From: Vitellaria paradoxa
Lineage: Eukaryota; Streptophyta; Magnoliopsida; Ericales; Sapotaceae
Assembly: GCA_019916065.1 (NCBI GenBank)
Contig: CM034243.1
Span: 2,790,001 to 2,854,000 of the forward strand
Reading direction: 5' to 3'
DNA length: 64,000 nucleotides
Part shown: positions 22,700 to 35,269 of the stretch, in pieces
Layout: every line of letters begins with the position of its first letter
Numbering within the stretch: position 1 is the first letter of the stretch
Notes under the pieces: generated by a model
Databases searched by the model: none
What the model was told of the DNA's origin: nothing
The model's input: the letters and a program-made list of their open reading frames with translations, nothing else
Position numbers and translations under genes: made by a program

Positions 22700-23506
22700 T
22701 GTATGTATGCGTTTGAAACTCTAATTAATGAGAAAGATGCATCAACAGGGAGAGTTATCATCAAGTGAAGATAAAGAACAAAACAGCCCTGTCTCCGTGC
22801 TCAATTTCCCATTTCAAGAAGATGAAGATTCATTCTCGTCTTTCCACCCAAAGCTTGCCAATCTGCAGAGTAAGTATATATATATATAGATATCCAAACC
22901 AAGATTAAGAACCATTAACACGTCATTCTAATTGTATTTTCTCGTAGAATAGTAATTTTCTTGTAAGAAAATATTATAGAAGACAAAGGATTAGCATGGT
23001 GATCTATGTTTGTTTTAACAGGGAGAAAACAAGTGGCCATGATAGAGCCAAGCAATCTCGAGGATCAATTCAACTCTCTGGATGAGAAGTGCCTCGTTGT
23101 TGAAGAAGACAAAGAGAGGGAAGAAAAGGCGAGGCTGCTGCTTAATCGCGCTAAAGCTGGTCATGGTGAAGCCATGAAAGCGGACGGTGATGATGAAGAA
23201 GATCAGATGCTTTCTGATTTCTTCTGCTATGAATTGGCTACCAACAGTAATATTGTTGATGGGGAGTTGTTGTTGAGAGAGGCGAAAGCATGGATGAGTG
23301 GGAGATATGAGGAGGAATTCGAATGGGAAATTGAGGGAAAGAGGGTGGCTTATGTTAGAGACATGGAGAGGGGAGTGAGGTGGAGCAAGTTTGAAGAAGA
23401 TCAACAGGAATTGACCATGGAATTGGAGAGTGGGGTCTTGGACAACCTGGTGGATGAGCTTTTGGTTGATCTTATTTTTCCTCAAAGAAGTGTAGAATGT
23501 ATATGA
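21825..23506 (+). CDS. DUF4378-type protein of unknown function, possibly TRM-related
   Basis: Three exons, 21825-22403, 22749-22869 and 23022-23506, give a 394-residue protein. The N terminus (MLKDFLAEDSSPWPSSGFRS) and a basic, Ser/Arg-rich first third are followed by acidic and Ser-rich stretches. The last 75 residues (from AKAWMSGRYEEEFEW, about 321, through VRWSKFEEDQQELTMELESG to LVDELLVDLIF) match the pattern of the DUF4378 C-terminal domain. This domain occurs in plant TRM (TON1-recruiting) proteins at microtubules and in relatives of unknown role; I cannot assign this one. No signal peptide or membrane segment is visible. I chose the ATG at 21825 rather than the upstream in-frame ATG at 21741, because translation from the latter would run through the CT microsatellite as poly(Leu-Ser). 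Confidence 0.72.
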
Positions 23507-23697
23507 TTAATATATTTGTTTATTTATTTTTCATCGGATGCAGAGAAGTTCTAAGTTTACTTGCACTAAGAAGATATATCCATTACAAAAAAAATGATGT
23601 GGAAAATTTTATGTAATTAATTAATGGTACAAGAGCCGGATGCAACTGAAAATGATTGATGATCTCTACTTTCAAAAATAACAGCACATTTATTTAA

Positions 23698-23830
23698 AGT
23701 GATAAAAAGTGAGATAAAATGAAATAAGTTGTGGGTTGATAATTTGTACAATGATATAAAAAGTTAATAATTTTTTAAATTTTTTAAAATTTTTTATTAT
23801 TTTTAACAATTTATAGTTACTCTAAACGGA
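23698..23830. repeat. Small AT-rich MITE-like repeat
   Basis: The copy includes gataaaaagtgagataaaat, a gtacaatgatataaaaag segment and a tttttaaattttttaaaatt core, in the same order as at 13968-14115, 47124-47228 and 48655-48785. It lies just beyond the 3' end of the DUF4378-type gene. Confidence 0.45.
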
Positions 23831-24231
23831 ATTCTTATCCTAATATATAAAGCCAAAGCTAAGAGTGATTTAATTATTATAATTTGATTGGTGAAATCTT
23901 AATATATAAAGCCAACATTAAAATTGATTTAATCATTAGAATTTGATTGGTGAAATTATTTTTGTCGGAATTAACAAAATCATTTGTTATCTTTTGGTTA
24001 ACCAGCTAACTCTTTAATCATAATTGCGACAAAAGAATATTCATTGCAACAACGATGCTAGCTGTCGTGTACTAATATGTTATAATTAATAAATTAGTTA
24101 ACTATAGGCATATGAGCGTACATATAAATGTACACATCATTTTTATCGCTATGTGCCTAATTAAATTTAAAATTATTTCCCAAAATTTAAATGGCAAGAG
24201 GTATATTTTTTTATTTTTTATTTGAGCATGG

Positions 24232-24312
24232 CTGCGACTAAAGTGGTAAAGGCTCTCGCAAGCCTGCTCACTCATCACCCAAATTCAAAACCCGGGGCAT
24301 TCACCCCTCCCT
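24232..24312 (+). mobile_element. tRNA-derived SINE head
   Basis: It reads GACTAAAGTGGTAAAGGCTC (A-box region), GCCTGCTCACTCATCACC, then AAATTCAAAACCCGG (a decayed B box). The middle matches the minus-strand element at 29009-29095 (GCCTACTCACTTGACTC, then GAGTTCGAGTCTC), so the two are one family. The body beyond the head runs into the truncated MITE that follows. Confidence 0.5.
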
Positions 24313-24362
24313 AGCTCGTTCAACCTATCAAAAAATTTTTTTTATTTTTTATTTTTATTTTA

Positions 24363-24658
24363 TATGTTCAAAATCTCAAAACAATAAAATAGAAAATGTT
24401 GTGGTTTTTTTTTTTTTTTTTTGAAATTTTTCTTATTGTGTTGAAAACTCTCAAAATGACTTTTTTGCCATTTTTCATTTAATGTGCAAACTCATTTTTT
24501 ATTTTTTAAAACAAATTTTAAAAACACAAGTTATCAAATGAATTTTGAATTGTTTTTCTTATTTTCAAAAGTATAAAATGAAAAATGAGTTCAAAACAGA
24601 AAATAAAAAATTAAAATAGAAAACAGAAAATAAAAAAAAAAACAAACAAAATGATACC
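24363..24658 (-). mobile_element. Family B MITE, truncated copy in inverse orientation
   Basis: Reverse-complemented, the element begins GGTATCATTTTGTTTGTTTT and shares with 20852-21178 a run of strings (tattttctgttttg, cattttatacttttgaaaat, gaaaaatg, aaaaagtcattttgagag). One end is followed by TTA at 24659-24661. The other end is not recognisable; it appears lost near the neighbouring SINE head. Confidence 0.6.
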
Positions 24659-27515
24659 TTAAGGAATCCAAAAACAAATTTTTATGTTCTATTCCTCCAT
24701 TGTTCCACGTGATCAGCATAGTCACATGATATCACCGTTGCAATCAATATTTACTCACTATATATATTTTAATTTTAGAAAAAAATGAACAATCACAAAT
24801 TTTGTTATATTATGTTTGGAGTAACGATTTATAGATAAAGAAGAAAAGCAGACAGAAAGGTTGAGAATTTACGTATATATGTTCATTTTTTTCCGATTGT
24901 TTTCAAGAAATTATGACTAAGAAAAAAAAAAAAAACTAGAAATTTGAACTCATTTAAAAAGGTGATTTTGGCGATCAAATTTATGGGCTTTTTTTTCTCT
25001 CATTTCAATGCACCATTAAATTATATATTTATATTATTTACTATTTTTAAAATTAATTTTTAAATATAATCACCCAAAGTTTTTTCATGATTAATTTTTA
25101 TATATACACAATTTCAAAACCATTTTTCTGAATACATCAATTTCCTATTAATTAGTTCGACAGTCCGGCCCTTTTCTAACATGGGCCAGCCCAAATCAGG
25201 GCCTACTCCGAAATTGATTTTCAGTTTGAAACTCAGTGAGACTTAAAATTATTTTGTCTGACGACAAAATACAACGTTGCAGTCCAGTGGATTATAAGGT
25301 GCAACTTGGAACTTTTTTCAATATTAAATTCTCCTAATTAGCACAATTAAAAATTTATTCTAATTCTAGTTGTAGTAATTCATAATCAAGCCAGCTATCA
25401 GCATGTGCTTAGAAAACATCAAACATAAAGGGCGCACGTGCTTAATTGTTGCATGGGCAAACGTTATTCTTTACGCATGCACTTTATTAATTCTTGCTTC
25501 ATCCACAATCTCATGCCAAGTTTCCACCTTTTTCTTCCTTACGAAAATCAAGATTTTGAAGTTAGGCAATTGCTCTCTAGCCACTTGATGATTGTTTAAA
25601 GCCACGTCTTAATTCTTTTCTTTCTATCTTTTTTTTTTTTTTTTATGGAAAAAGTTTGTTTTTATTTCTAACTGAGTGCAGTGTTTGAGAAATTATTCTA
25701 AATGATATAATAAAATTTTTGAAAATTTTCAATTTTAAAACTTATAGTAAGTATAACATTATTTTACAAGTGCTTAAATAATAGAAAAAGTTGTTTGTAA
25801 TTAATGATAATTTTATAAAATATATTTTTTGAAACGTTTGTTACAAATATCATAATATGTGAGTCTAATTAAATCCCATCTTGACTCTGTTAGAAAAAGC
25901 ACTCTCGTACCAATCATAGGTTAATTTTTCATAAGTAGTTCGTATTTGTCTACTTAATTAATTAAATTCACTGCAACATCAGAAGTAAAAATAATTCTCA
26001 TAAAAGAATAAAATTAATACATATTATATAAGTACAAAATATAAGATAAAAAAATATATTAATAATATTTGTATATTAGTTTTATTAATTAATATTATTT
26101 GTGTATTGTTATATAAAAAGTTATTTTCAAGATAAAATTTTTAATAGAATAGCAATATTTTTCCTTGGGAAAGCCCCCTTGTCAGTCATGTATGATGATA
26201 ATTTGGCCATTGGTGATGGGGAATGGACGAATAGAAAAACTTAATATTCAATTGATGAGCCGGCAACCAATTGACTATTATGCATTGCTACCTCTTTTGT
26301 CTCGCTTAATCCCAATATTAGAGGTTTACAAAAAGAAATCTAAGTAACTAATGGAGAGGAAGAGTTCATCTCTATTCCCAATATTTGTACTGCACGTACA
26401 CGCAGTATGGTTAATTTATTGCTTCGAAGTTAGATCTCATCAAACGGACGCCACCCCTTCTCCCTATGTTTGTCTTATTCCGAAGCAGAGCCGGCCTTAA
26501 GCTAAAACTAAGGTGTAACAGACTTTAGATTCAATAAAAAATTCTTTATACAATAAGTCTCCAAGTATCGAGTATTCTTATATGCGAGAGTCTTATTTTT
26601 TTAATGACTTTAAACCCCCTAAAAGTCCGAACCGATTCTGTTCCGAAGAAGAGTGAGAGAGAGAGAGAAGGTTGTTTTACCTTTATGTTTTTATTTATTT
26701 ATTTGTTTTTGACCTAACCATTCTAATAGAGTTTCTCGAGAACGGTAATTGGAAAGAGTGAAACCTAAATATAGGTAAAGAAATTTTATTAAGAGTGCAA
26801 AACTTGTAAAGATAACAACAAGAAAACTTCTTCAACCTTACAAGCTAATGATAAATATTATTATTATTGTTGTTATCATCATCATAGTAGTATATATATA
26901 ACAGCTTACCTACTTTTTTATTTTTTCAAATAATAAACTCTTCTGACCTTTCAGTTACTGAGATTTGAAAGAGAGAAGAGTTTTTATTAATGTTATTTTT
27001 TTTTATTTAGACATCATTTGCAAGGGCAAAAAATTATTAATTTTTATTTTTCGAATGTTTGACAAATCACTAATTTTTGTCACTTTTATACTCAGTTACA
27101 GTAATTTTTCAATTTAAAAATTACAAAAAATTATTAAAAATTATCAAAAATTATTAAAAATTACTAAAAATTATCAAAAATATTGCCAAACACCCAAAAA
27201 TTACTAAAAATTACAACTTCATCAAACATACCATTGCAACTAGTAACTTTTTTCCAAAAAAAAATACTAAAAATTATTAAAAATTATGCCTCCATATACC
27301 CTCTTGTTTGTTTTTGACCTAATCATTCTAATAGAGTCCCTTCCAATAGGGTCCCTTAAGAAGATAATATTGTTATTATTGTATATATAACATCTACAGT
27401 TTTGTTATTATTGTATATATGTAACATCTTACCTACTTTTCTATCTTTTCAAATACTAAACCCCTCCTGACTTTTCAGCTATTGGGTTGGAAGTTTGGGT
27501 GATGGGTTATTTAAA

Positions 27516-27517
<2 letters not shown>

Positions 27518-27550
<33 letters not shown>
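27518..27550. repeat. (ATA)n microsatellite
   Basis: Ten or so uninterrupted ATA/TAA trinucleotides in non-coding DNA. Confidence 0.95.
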
Positions 27551-27551
<1 letters not shown>

Positions 27552-28462
27552 CCCCCAAATTAAGGCTTTGCTTTTGCTATTTTTCTGAGCAGATATAATA
27601 GTATCTCTCTTCCCCTCGAATAGCGACTTTGCATGTTTCACTCAAAATCTAATTCAAATCAAATCCATTTATTGCATTGCCAACTCAATCCTAAGCTACA
27701 AGGTATGAAACTCCCACAATTTCTTCCCCGGTTGATTTTTTTTTTTAAAGTAACGTTTGGTAATTTTTTTTTTTTTTTGGTGAGTTGAGAAATAAATAAA
27801 TAATTTTTAATAGCTTTTAATAATTTTTAAGCATTCGGTAAAAATTTTAATAATTTTGATTTAAGTTAAAGTGAAATGACCATTATATCTCTCACCGACT
27901 TAACAAAAGTTGGTATTTTCAGAACCTATCAATATAGAAAAAATTGATATTAAACAATCTACTAACATAACAAAATTAGTAATTTTTAGTATTTTATCAT
28001 ATACTTTTTTTGAAATCAAGAGAAGATTATATATATATCTATATTTTTTTTTTTTGAAGCCAGTCATCAAAAGTTGATAATTTTTTTTGCTTTTTTTTTT
28101 TAAACCTCCAAACGAGGCCTAATTTGATCTCTGCTTAAGAAATACAAACCCGGTCCAATCCTAAACTAATTGCTTTGTTTCCATTGTGGCAGAAACAAGT
28201 GGGCCTTTGAAAAAAGGGTTGGGGTTGCCTTTGCTTAGGACTGCAGCATTTCTCCACATGTCAAAAATATATTTATCAAATGTATAGAAATAATAATAGG
28301 ATCCCCGCTGTACTCTGTTTGACCCACCTCAGTTTCCGAGTCCTTGAGGCCTTTTGCAGTGCCACGTGGTGGAAACGTACACGTGTCTCCCTAGTCGGTT
28401 CTAGCTCCTTCGAACTTGAAGTTGCCGGCCCCTCCCCAGATCGGGGTTCTACGTTGCTACTT

Positions 28463-28699
28463 GGGTGCAAAAGGCGATACCCTTGTCTTTAAGGCTTCCA
28501 CTTCTGACCTCAAAGGAATGGTAGAGGAGATAAATTGCGGTACACGACGGCCTCTTAGACAGAAGGATTAGTGCTTGGTGCCCACAATGAGCCACCGCAC
28601 AAGAGGGTGAAATTCTCATACTGCAGCTGCCAGGAATCGAACCTGCATTCTTGGGTACAATCTGCTGTCCGAGTACCAACCGTGCTACGCCCGCGGGAA
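28463..28699 (-). mobile_element. tRNA-derived SINE, family C copy 1, with target duplication
   Basis: On the minus strand the element begins GCGGGCGTAGCACGGTTGG (A-box region) and has GCAGGTTCGATTCCTGGC (B box). It ends GGTATCGCCTTTTGCACCCA. The flanks repeat ctacgttgctactt (28449-28462) and ctacattgctactt (28700-28713), one mismatch in 14, an aged target-site duplication. The same element occurs on the plus strand at 54270-54508. Both lack an A tail and share the same 3' end. Confidence 0.85.
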
Positions 28700-29008
28700 C
28701 TACATTGCTACTTATTCCAGGTTGTTTAGGCTTCATTCCGAAAGTTGGTAAATTACCCTCAAAAAAGAGTTGGTAAAAAAAAAATAAATTTGAAAAGAAA
28801 AAATTGTTATTTGAAAAGTTTATTTTCCTCACATTGCTTTATTTTAAAAATATTTTTTTATATTTTAACCCGATTAGAAGAGAAAAATGGTAAAAAAATA
28901 AATAAATAAACTTTTAATATTTTCGATGTTTGATAAATTATCAAAAGTTGTCAATTTTATTGAGTTGACAAATTACCAAAATATTAACTATTATTGATTT
29001 TTTTTTTT

Positions 29009-29095
29009 TGGGGGTTAGGCAAGCAGAGGGAAGAGAGACTCGAACTCGAGTCAAGTGAGTAGGCGGGAAGGTTTTTATCCACTCCGCTAAGGCCA
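29009..29095 (-). mobile_element. tRNA-derived SINE head
   Basis: On the minus strand: GTGGCCTTAGCGGAGTGGA (A box), then GACTCGAGTTCGAGTCTCTC (good B box), followed by a T/A-rich end. It is short, about 85 bases, and related to the element at 24232-24312. Confidence 0.55.
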
Positions 29096-31278
29096 CGCTT
29101 TAATTATTACTGAGTTGGTAATAGGTATAATGATTATTTTACTTAACCTAATTCAAAAGTTACCAAAAATTTTAATAAACACCTAAAAAGTAGAAGGGGA
29201 AGCTGAATGCCCGCGACATCGTGGTTCGAGACCGTTGGATTAAAATTTAATATTATAAATGTATTTATATTTTTTAACTAAAATATGTGAACATATTTAA
29301 AATGTTAGATTTTAATCCAATAATTCTCAACCTGCTATTAGGGAACTAACATTCTTTTTTATGTCAACCGCCAAATTCCTAAAAAATTATTAAAAGTTAT
29401 TGAGAATTTTTATTTATTTTGCCAAACACAAAAAGTTCAACTATCAATTTGTACCAAACAATTACCAAAAATTATTAAGAATTTAACTATCAAACTGGGC
29501 TTTTTACTATAATGGAGATTATGTAGAGGAAAAGATTGAGAAGGTAAGGATAATCACAAGTTTAGCAACTCAGTTTTTTAATTCTTTTAAATGACTTGAA
29601 ATTTATTTTTTTATATTTGAAAATTCTTTTGAATTATGAAAGATAAAAACATCAAATTAATAAAAAGTTAAAAAATTAACCAAAAAACTTATTTTCCCCC
29701 AAACTAAGCCTTATTAAACAATGTTTGGAGCAAGAATGACAACAAAAATTCATACATATATATGTGTATACATATGCACCGTCTTTTTCCTTGTTTTAGT
29801 TCTAGTCCATGAAAAAATTGATGGTGTCATGGAAGTGTATTTGAAAATATATATATATATATATATAAATTTATTCAATCAACAGCCTAAATCACCATCA
29901 AAATGGAGCTTTCCCAATAAATATATACTAACTAGTCACCCTCAACTACATATTATACCAATAATTCATGGAGCTAGTCCAAATCCAAAAAGTAAAGCAA
30001 ATCGGCACATCAGAGATTCGGACGGGGATAAATTCGAACCGGAGGCGGCAGTATGAAATTCATCACATGATTTATCATGTGGAGCCTATTGTGGGTCCCT
30101 TTCCATGACCCCACACCATTAATACTGTTACGAATAAAATGTATTTTTACTTGTAATTTACCTGGGAGACAAAGGGCACTTAAAGAAAAAAAAAAAAAAA
30201 AAAAAATTGGGTGAATGAGTCTGTGTGAAAAAGACCGTGATAGGTACAAGTGTGCACAATGTACTTGAAAGTCCCAAAAATTTGGTTGTGGGTATAAAAT
30301 GTTGTTAAATCAATTAATTCAATTTAATTTTACAATTATTAAATATATTTAAAATCAACACACTCGATACAAACTAATTTTTATATATTTGGAAGTCCCG
30401 ATAAATTTGGTTTTAGATAAAAAAAAAATTGTTAAATTCAATTAATTTAATTTGATTTTTGGACTGTTGAAGACGTTCAGATTGAATAAATCACGATACA
30501 AATTAATTTTTGTGTGATTTTTGTAACTTAATAGCAATAATACATTGTAATTTAACCATGCATAAATTAGTTTCATTTAAGTTTAGAAACAAATTTAAAT
30601 TTTCGTATTACCCAATTGCTTAGATCCAAAATCCAACCGTTCATATTATATAAACAAAATCAATTCAATTAAATCTTAATAAGACTGGATTAATTCCACT
30701 TTATTTGATTTACAATTTTTAAATTTAAAATTGAATCGAACAAACTCGACATATTTGAGTTGATTGTATTAAAATTTATGGAAGGTTTTTTTATAGAAAT
30801 AATTGAAAAATAAATAATGAATAATTTCTGTATTTACACTAAATCCAATCTAACTAGACTGTTGATTTTAATTTATTTTATTTTTGTGCAATTGTCTGTG
30901 ATTTTTTTAAATTAAAAAAAATTTCAAGGTTTAAGATTATATAAAAGATATTTTCAATAAGCATATTTTTCCTCATTAATGATCAATGAATTCATATTTT
31001 AAATTTCAAAAGAAAATAAAATACATATATCTGAAATTATAATTACATAGAGTCTAATTTATTTTTATTTATTTAATTGTGCAAGGAAGAAGATAATTTT
31101 TCCTTATTTAATCTTTAAGAATAAAATAATATAAAAGAAAGACAAGGGCAAATAAAGAAAAAAAATAGTAAGATATTTTCTTTAAATATTTTATTGAGAA
31201 GGAAGAAATCTTGAAACCATTCTTCATCTCCCTCCTAATAAACAACTGTATAAACCTAGACCAGGCTCGGAAGAGACC

Positions 31279-31280
<2 letters not shown>

Positions 31281-31337
<57 letters not shown>
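31281..31337 (+). promoter_or_regulatory. (CT)n plus (TA)n tract in the leader/promoter of the UTR2-like gene
   Basis: About 19 CT units (31281-31318) pass directly into about nine TA units. The tract lies 180-240 bases upstream of the ATG. The (TA)n part could act as a TATA box and the CT part as a BPC-type site; both roles are inference. Confidence 0.5.
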
Positions 31338-31518
31338 GATTAACGTAATCAGACCGATACAGCTTCCTTCTATTCATCCACCTCTCGCTTGCTGTGTCCA
31401 AAGTCAACATGCAGAGGCTGAGGAGACCGAGTTGATTCGAATTCGACGCAGAGGCAGAGTTTTGCGAAAAAGCTCTGAAACAGAGTAAGAAAGAACCATA
31501 TACCCAGAAAAAAAAAAA

Positions 31519-34289
31519 ATGAAGAACGAAGAGCAAGCTCGGTCCCTCTTCGGAATCTCACTGTCTGACCGACCCAAATGGCAGCAATTCCTTATCTGCT
31601 CTTCTGGGTTCTTCTTCGGCTACCTCGTCAATGGCATCTGTGAGGTATAATCTTCTAAACCCTCTGGTTGGTTCCCGAGAAAATAAATAAATCAAGACCC
31701 TGAGAAATCTATTCCATTCTCTGCCTTCCTGGCAGCCATTTTAATGGAACAATTGATTACACGGAAAGGAAATAGATGAGTGTTTTTTTTGGGGGGGGGG
31801 GGTGTTTATTTTCTTTTTCAGAATCCTTCTATCCCTTGTTTTCATTGTTTGAATTTTCTTTTCTTTTAATTTTTTTTACCTTTGATTCTGGGTAACCAAA
31901 CAGGATATTTGCTATATTGACTGTTCAATGAGTATTTAAAGATGTATTTACATGATTTTGATGCATTTTGTGGGGTTTAATTATATTTATTTAGCATTAA
32001 TTTTGCCATGCATGTGTCCATGGTTACATTTTTCTAAATGAAGCACTGAATTGTCACTACAAAAGTTGGTTTATGTGCTAATCTTGGAAGTTTACATTTG
32101 GTTCCTGAATTGCTTGATATATTCCTTCAAATATTCCACCCAATTTACTAAATGTTATTATAGCAATTAATTTATCATAATAATATGTAAAGTGCATCTA
32201 TTGCAATGTCCAGGTGTGCCACTTGATTTGAATACTACTTTGGACATTGCTGAGTAATTTTATTCTTTGAGTAGAGTTCCAAAAGCAAATATTCTGCTCA
32301 TCTGTTTAATTAAATACTGATTTTTTTGAACTTTTCTGTTTCTTTATTTCAGGAATATGTCTACAACAGGCTCCAATTCAGGTCAGTTTTGAGTGTGGGT
32401 TCAGTTTTGATTATCAATGTTTATTTTGGGATTTAATTGGAGGGTTGTAAGTCAATTTAACACATCTGGATGGTGCTTTGCTTCTTAACAGCTATGGTTG
32501 GTACTTTACATTTGTGCAAGGGTGGGTTTACCTTTTGCTGATTTATTTACAAGGCTTCAACACCAAGCAAATGGTGAACCCTTGGAAGACTTATGTGAAG
32601 CTCTCTGCAGTGCTTATGGGTTCCCATGGACTCACCAAAGGTTCTTTGGCTTTCCTTAATTACCCGGCACAGCTTATGTTTAAATCCACCAAGGTAAATT
32701 GCAGATCCAATTGGTTGCATCTTATCATATTTACTCTTGATAAAGTTATTCCATTTGAACCTTTACATATGCATTTATTCTATTTGAAAAAGGTTGTCTT
32801 GGTCTATTTTCTCCCCCCAAAAAAGGGGGGGGGAAGTCCTCCAAACTTTCAATATCAAGTCTGAAGTTGACAGATTACCTAAAATTGACAAGAGGTTTCT
32901 GAGTTTCGTTATTTCTTTGTTGAGAACAACCCCCGGGGACCGCCACTGTGGGGGGGGGTTGCCATGGAATTGTTCTAGCCGTTTGGAGAACGTGGATGGA
33001 TGTGATTTGTATTTTGTCTTGGAAGTTCTTGTTTGTGCTCTGAGTAAAATTAGATTAGGAAGTTGGGTTAGATTGTTTATAATTCTCGCTACCGCCAAAA
33101 TTTTCTGATTTTTACAATCTTGGTTTTTCAGGTTATTCCAGTGATGATAATGGGTGCTTTCATACCTGGTCTGAGACGGAAATACCCTCCTCACGAATAC
33201 ATATCTGCTGTACTTTTAGTCGTGGGTTTGATCCTTTTCACTTTAGCAGATGCACAAACTTCACCGAACTTCAGCTTGATTGGAGTTTTAATGGTGTCTG
33301 GAGCTCTAGTAATGGACGCATTTTTAGGAAATCTGCAAGAAGCAATCTTTACCATGAATCCTGAAACAACACAGGTGTTTTGCACGTGACTTGATTTTCT
33401 CTGTTGGTTTTAAAACGTGAATGAAAAAAAAAAGTTGGGGAATGGCAAAGAAAGCCTAACTATATATTCGAATTTGGTGTTTTGTTTTTATCTTTTTGGA
33501 CAGATGGAAATGCTTTTTTGCTCAACTGTAGTTGGGATGCCATTCTTGATTGCACCAATACTTTTGACAGGAGAATTATTTAGAGCTTGGAGTTCTTGTT
33601 CTCAGGTAAAGATCCAAACAAACAGTCTTCTTCGTTCCTTCAGGAGTCGATTACATCTTTCTAATACTTTTTTTAACTACCATTGGTGCAGCATCCTTAT
33701 GTATACGGCGTGTTGGTATTTGAAGCAATGGCTACATTTGTTGGCCAAGTCTCTGTCCTTTCACTCATTGCCATTTTTGGCGCCGCATCGACTGCAATGG
33801 TAGGCTTTTGCGTCGCTGGCTTTGGTAGTACATTTTTTTTTCCCCATCTGTTCATGCATGTGGTTGAATTAACGAACTTGACCTACCAAAACGGATGGGT
33901 TTCAACTTGGTTTCTTCAAATGCTAGGTTAACCTCAATCGGGTTTTTTCTCAACTTAGAGACATAAATTTGGATCTTGATGAGTAGAGCGGAATTTGGGA
34001 TTTGAGTTTTATGTTGGTGGATTTTTATCTCCAGGTGACAACAGCAAGAAAGGCGGTGACATTACTGCTGTCGTACTTGATATTTACGAAGCCATTAACC
34101 GAACAGCATGGGACAGGACTTCTGCTGATAGCAATGGGTATCGTACTGAAGCTATTGCCGGCCGATAACAAACCCACAAAAAGAGCTCCAACCTCATCTT
34201 CCATGGCCAAGGTTGAGAGGCCTGCTTATGTAGAAGAGAATAGAAGTCAATTAGAAAATGAAGAGGAGGAGAAGAGGCCCTTGGTCTGA
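31519..34289 (+). CDS. UTR2: UDP-galactose/UDP-glucose transporter, UTR2-like
   Basis: Seven exons: 31519-31644, 32353-32381 (29 bases), 32492-32693, 33132-33374, 33504-33605, 33692-33799 and 34035-34289, giving 354 residues. Several hydrophobic helices run along the protein (about eight to ten, for example around [42 protein letters not shown] and [16 protein letters not shown]). The wording ([56 protein letters not shown]) fits the plant UTR2/UTR4 group of the SLC35B class, which carries UDP-sugars across the ER or Golgi membrane; PAPS transport is known in animal relatives. The tail is acidic then KRPLV and shows no dilysine ER-retrieval signal. Substrate is inferred from family only. Confidence 0.87.
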
Positions 34290-35269
34290 TAACAAGAGAT
34301 ATGCTTTAATTGTAATTTTTTATTATTATTTTTTCTTCTTTTTGTAATTTCTTTGTCCAATTTACTGCCCTTGAAAGGCATTAAAAAGTACAAAATAAGT
34401 TGTCTGCTAGTTGTGGGTCTTCAGAAGGGAGGCTGTGCTGTGGGCTTTTACTTGGAATGGGTTGTCGAATTTGGATTTCACAATGGACCCCAGAATTGGG
34501 TTTTATTCTCTTAATAGACCAGTTACCGATTTGAAATTTCATATGGCGCATGGGCTGCTTCTGTAAATTTCATTTTATTTTATTTATTTATTATTATTAT
34601 TATTTTAACGAGTAAGAAGAAGATCAAATATAATTTATTATGAGAGAGAACCTGAACCCGTAATCTTTGTTAATATACGAACCGGGTTGTGTCCGGGGCT
34701 AATTTGGGATGGCCCGATTTTTGATCCGGGAGGACGATGACACGATCTCTTGATCTGGGAAATGAGCACCTTTAAACTAGGGATGATAACTGCTTTGGTA
34801 TATAATTTGACAATTTGTTTTTGTTCGTGTTTGTACTCGAAAATATTATAAAAAAATAATAAATATATTAAATATTTAATATATTTATTTAAAGATTTTA
34901 AATTTAACATATTCTGTGTTCGTAATTACCAAAAATATATATATATATATATATATATATTCTGTGTTCGTGCAGACAATAATACCCTGCCTCTCGTTTG
35001 CTTTCTCTACGCCTACAAATTTTTGCGGCAGCATTCAGCACTCAAAAATACAAATTTCAGAGCTTTTTTTTTTTTTTTTTTTGGAAGACTGAAACTAACT
35101 CAATTTAATCCCATCCACCTTAATATTGAAAATTCCTTCCATTATTATCATCAATAAAAACAGACAAAAATACACCAAAATTATTCTAAAAATATTGTGT
35201 TGAACAGACATGCATTTCCAGATAAACTACAGATGTATGGATATATAAATAAATAAATAAATAAAATAT
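34290..35269. other. Convergent intergenic region
   Basis: Downstream regions of the UTR2-like gene (plus) and the SET-domain gene (minus) meet here. A poly-T run follows the transporter stop (34316-34340). A GC-richer patch at 34640-34770 may be a decayed SINE but shows no clear A and B boxes. A (TA)n run lies at 34937-34960. No gene seen. Confidence 0.5.

Larger units (their letters stand above)
23507..31280. other. Long intergenic region made of repeats, no supported gene
   Basis: About 8 kb of AT-rich DNA with no convincing gene. It holds a small MITE-like repeat (23698-23830), a SINE head (24232-24312), a family B MITE fragment (24363-24658), tandem aaaattatt(a/c) arrays (27120-27300), an (ATA)n run (27518-27550), a hAT/MITE-like stretch (27750-28120), a SINE with target duplications (28463-28699) and another SINE head (29009-29095). 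Short open frames lie in repeats or lack family resemblance. Confidence 0.6.

Noticed and set aside
28276..28832. Open frames on both strands near 28.3-28.8 kb
   Set aside because: They run through a SINE and its flanks; no conserved protein features.
31108..31561. Minus-strand frames over the UTR2-like 5' region
   Set aside because: They read the CT/GA tract as Arg-Glu repeats and are antisense to the leader and exon 1.
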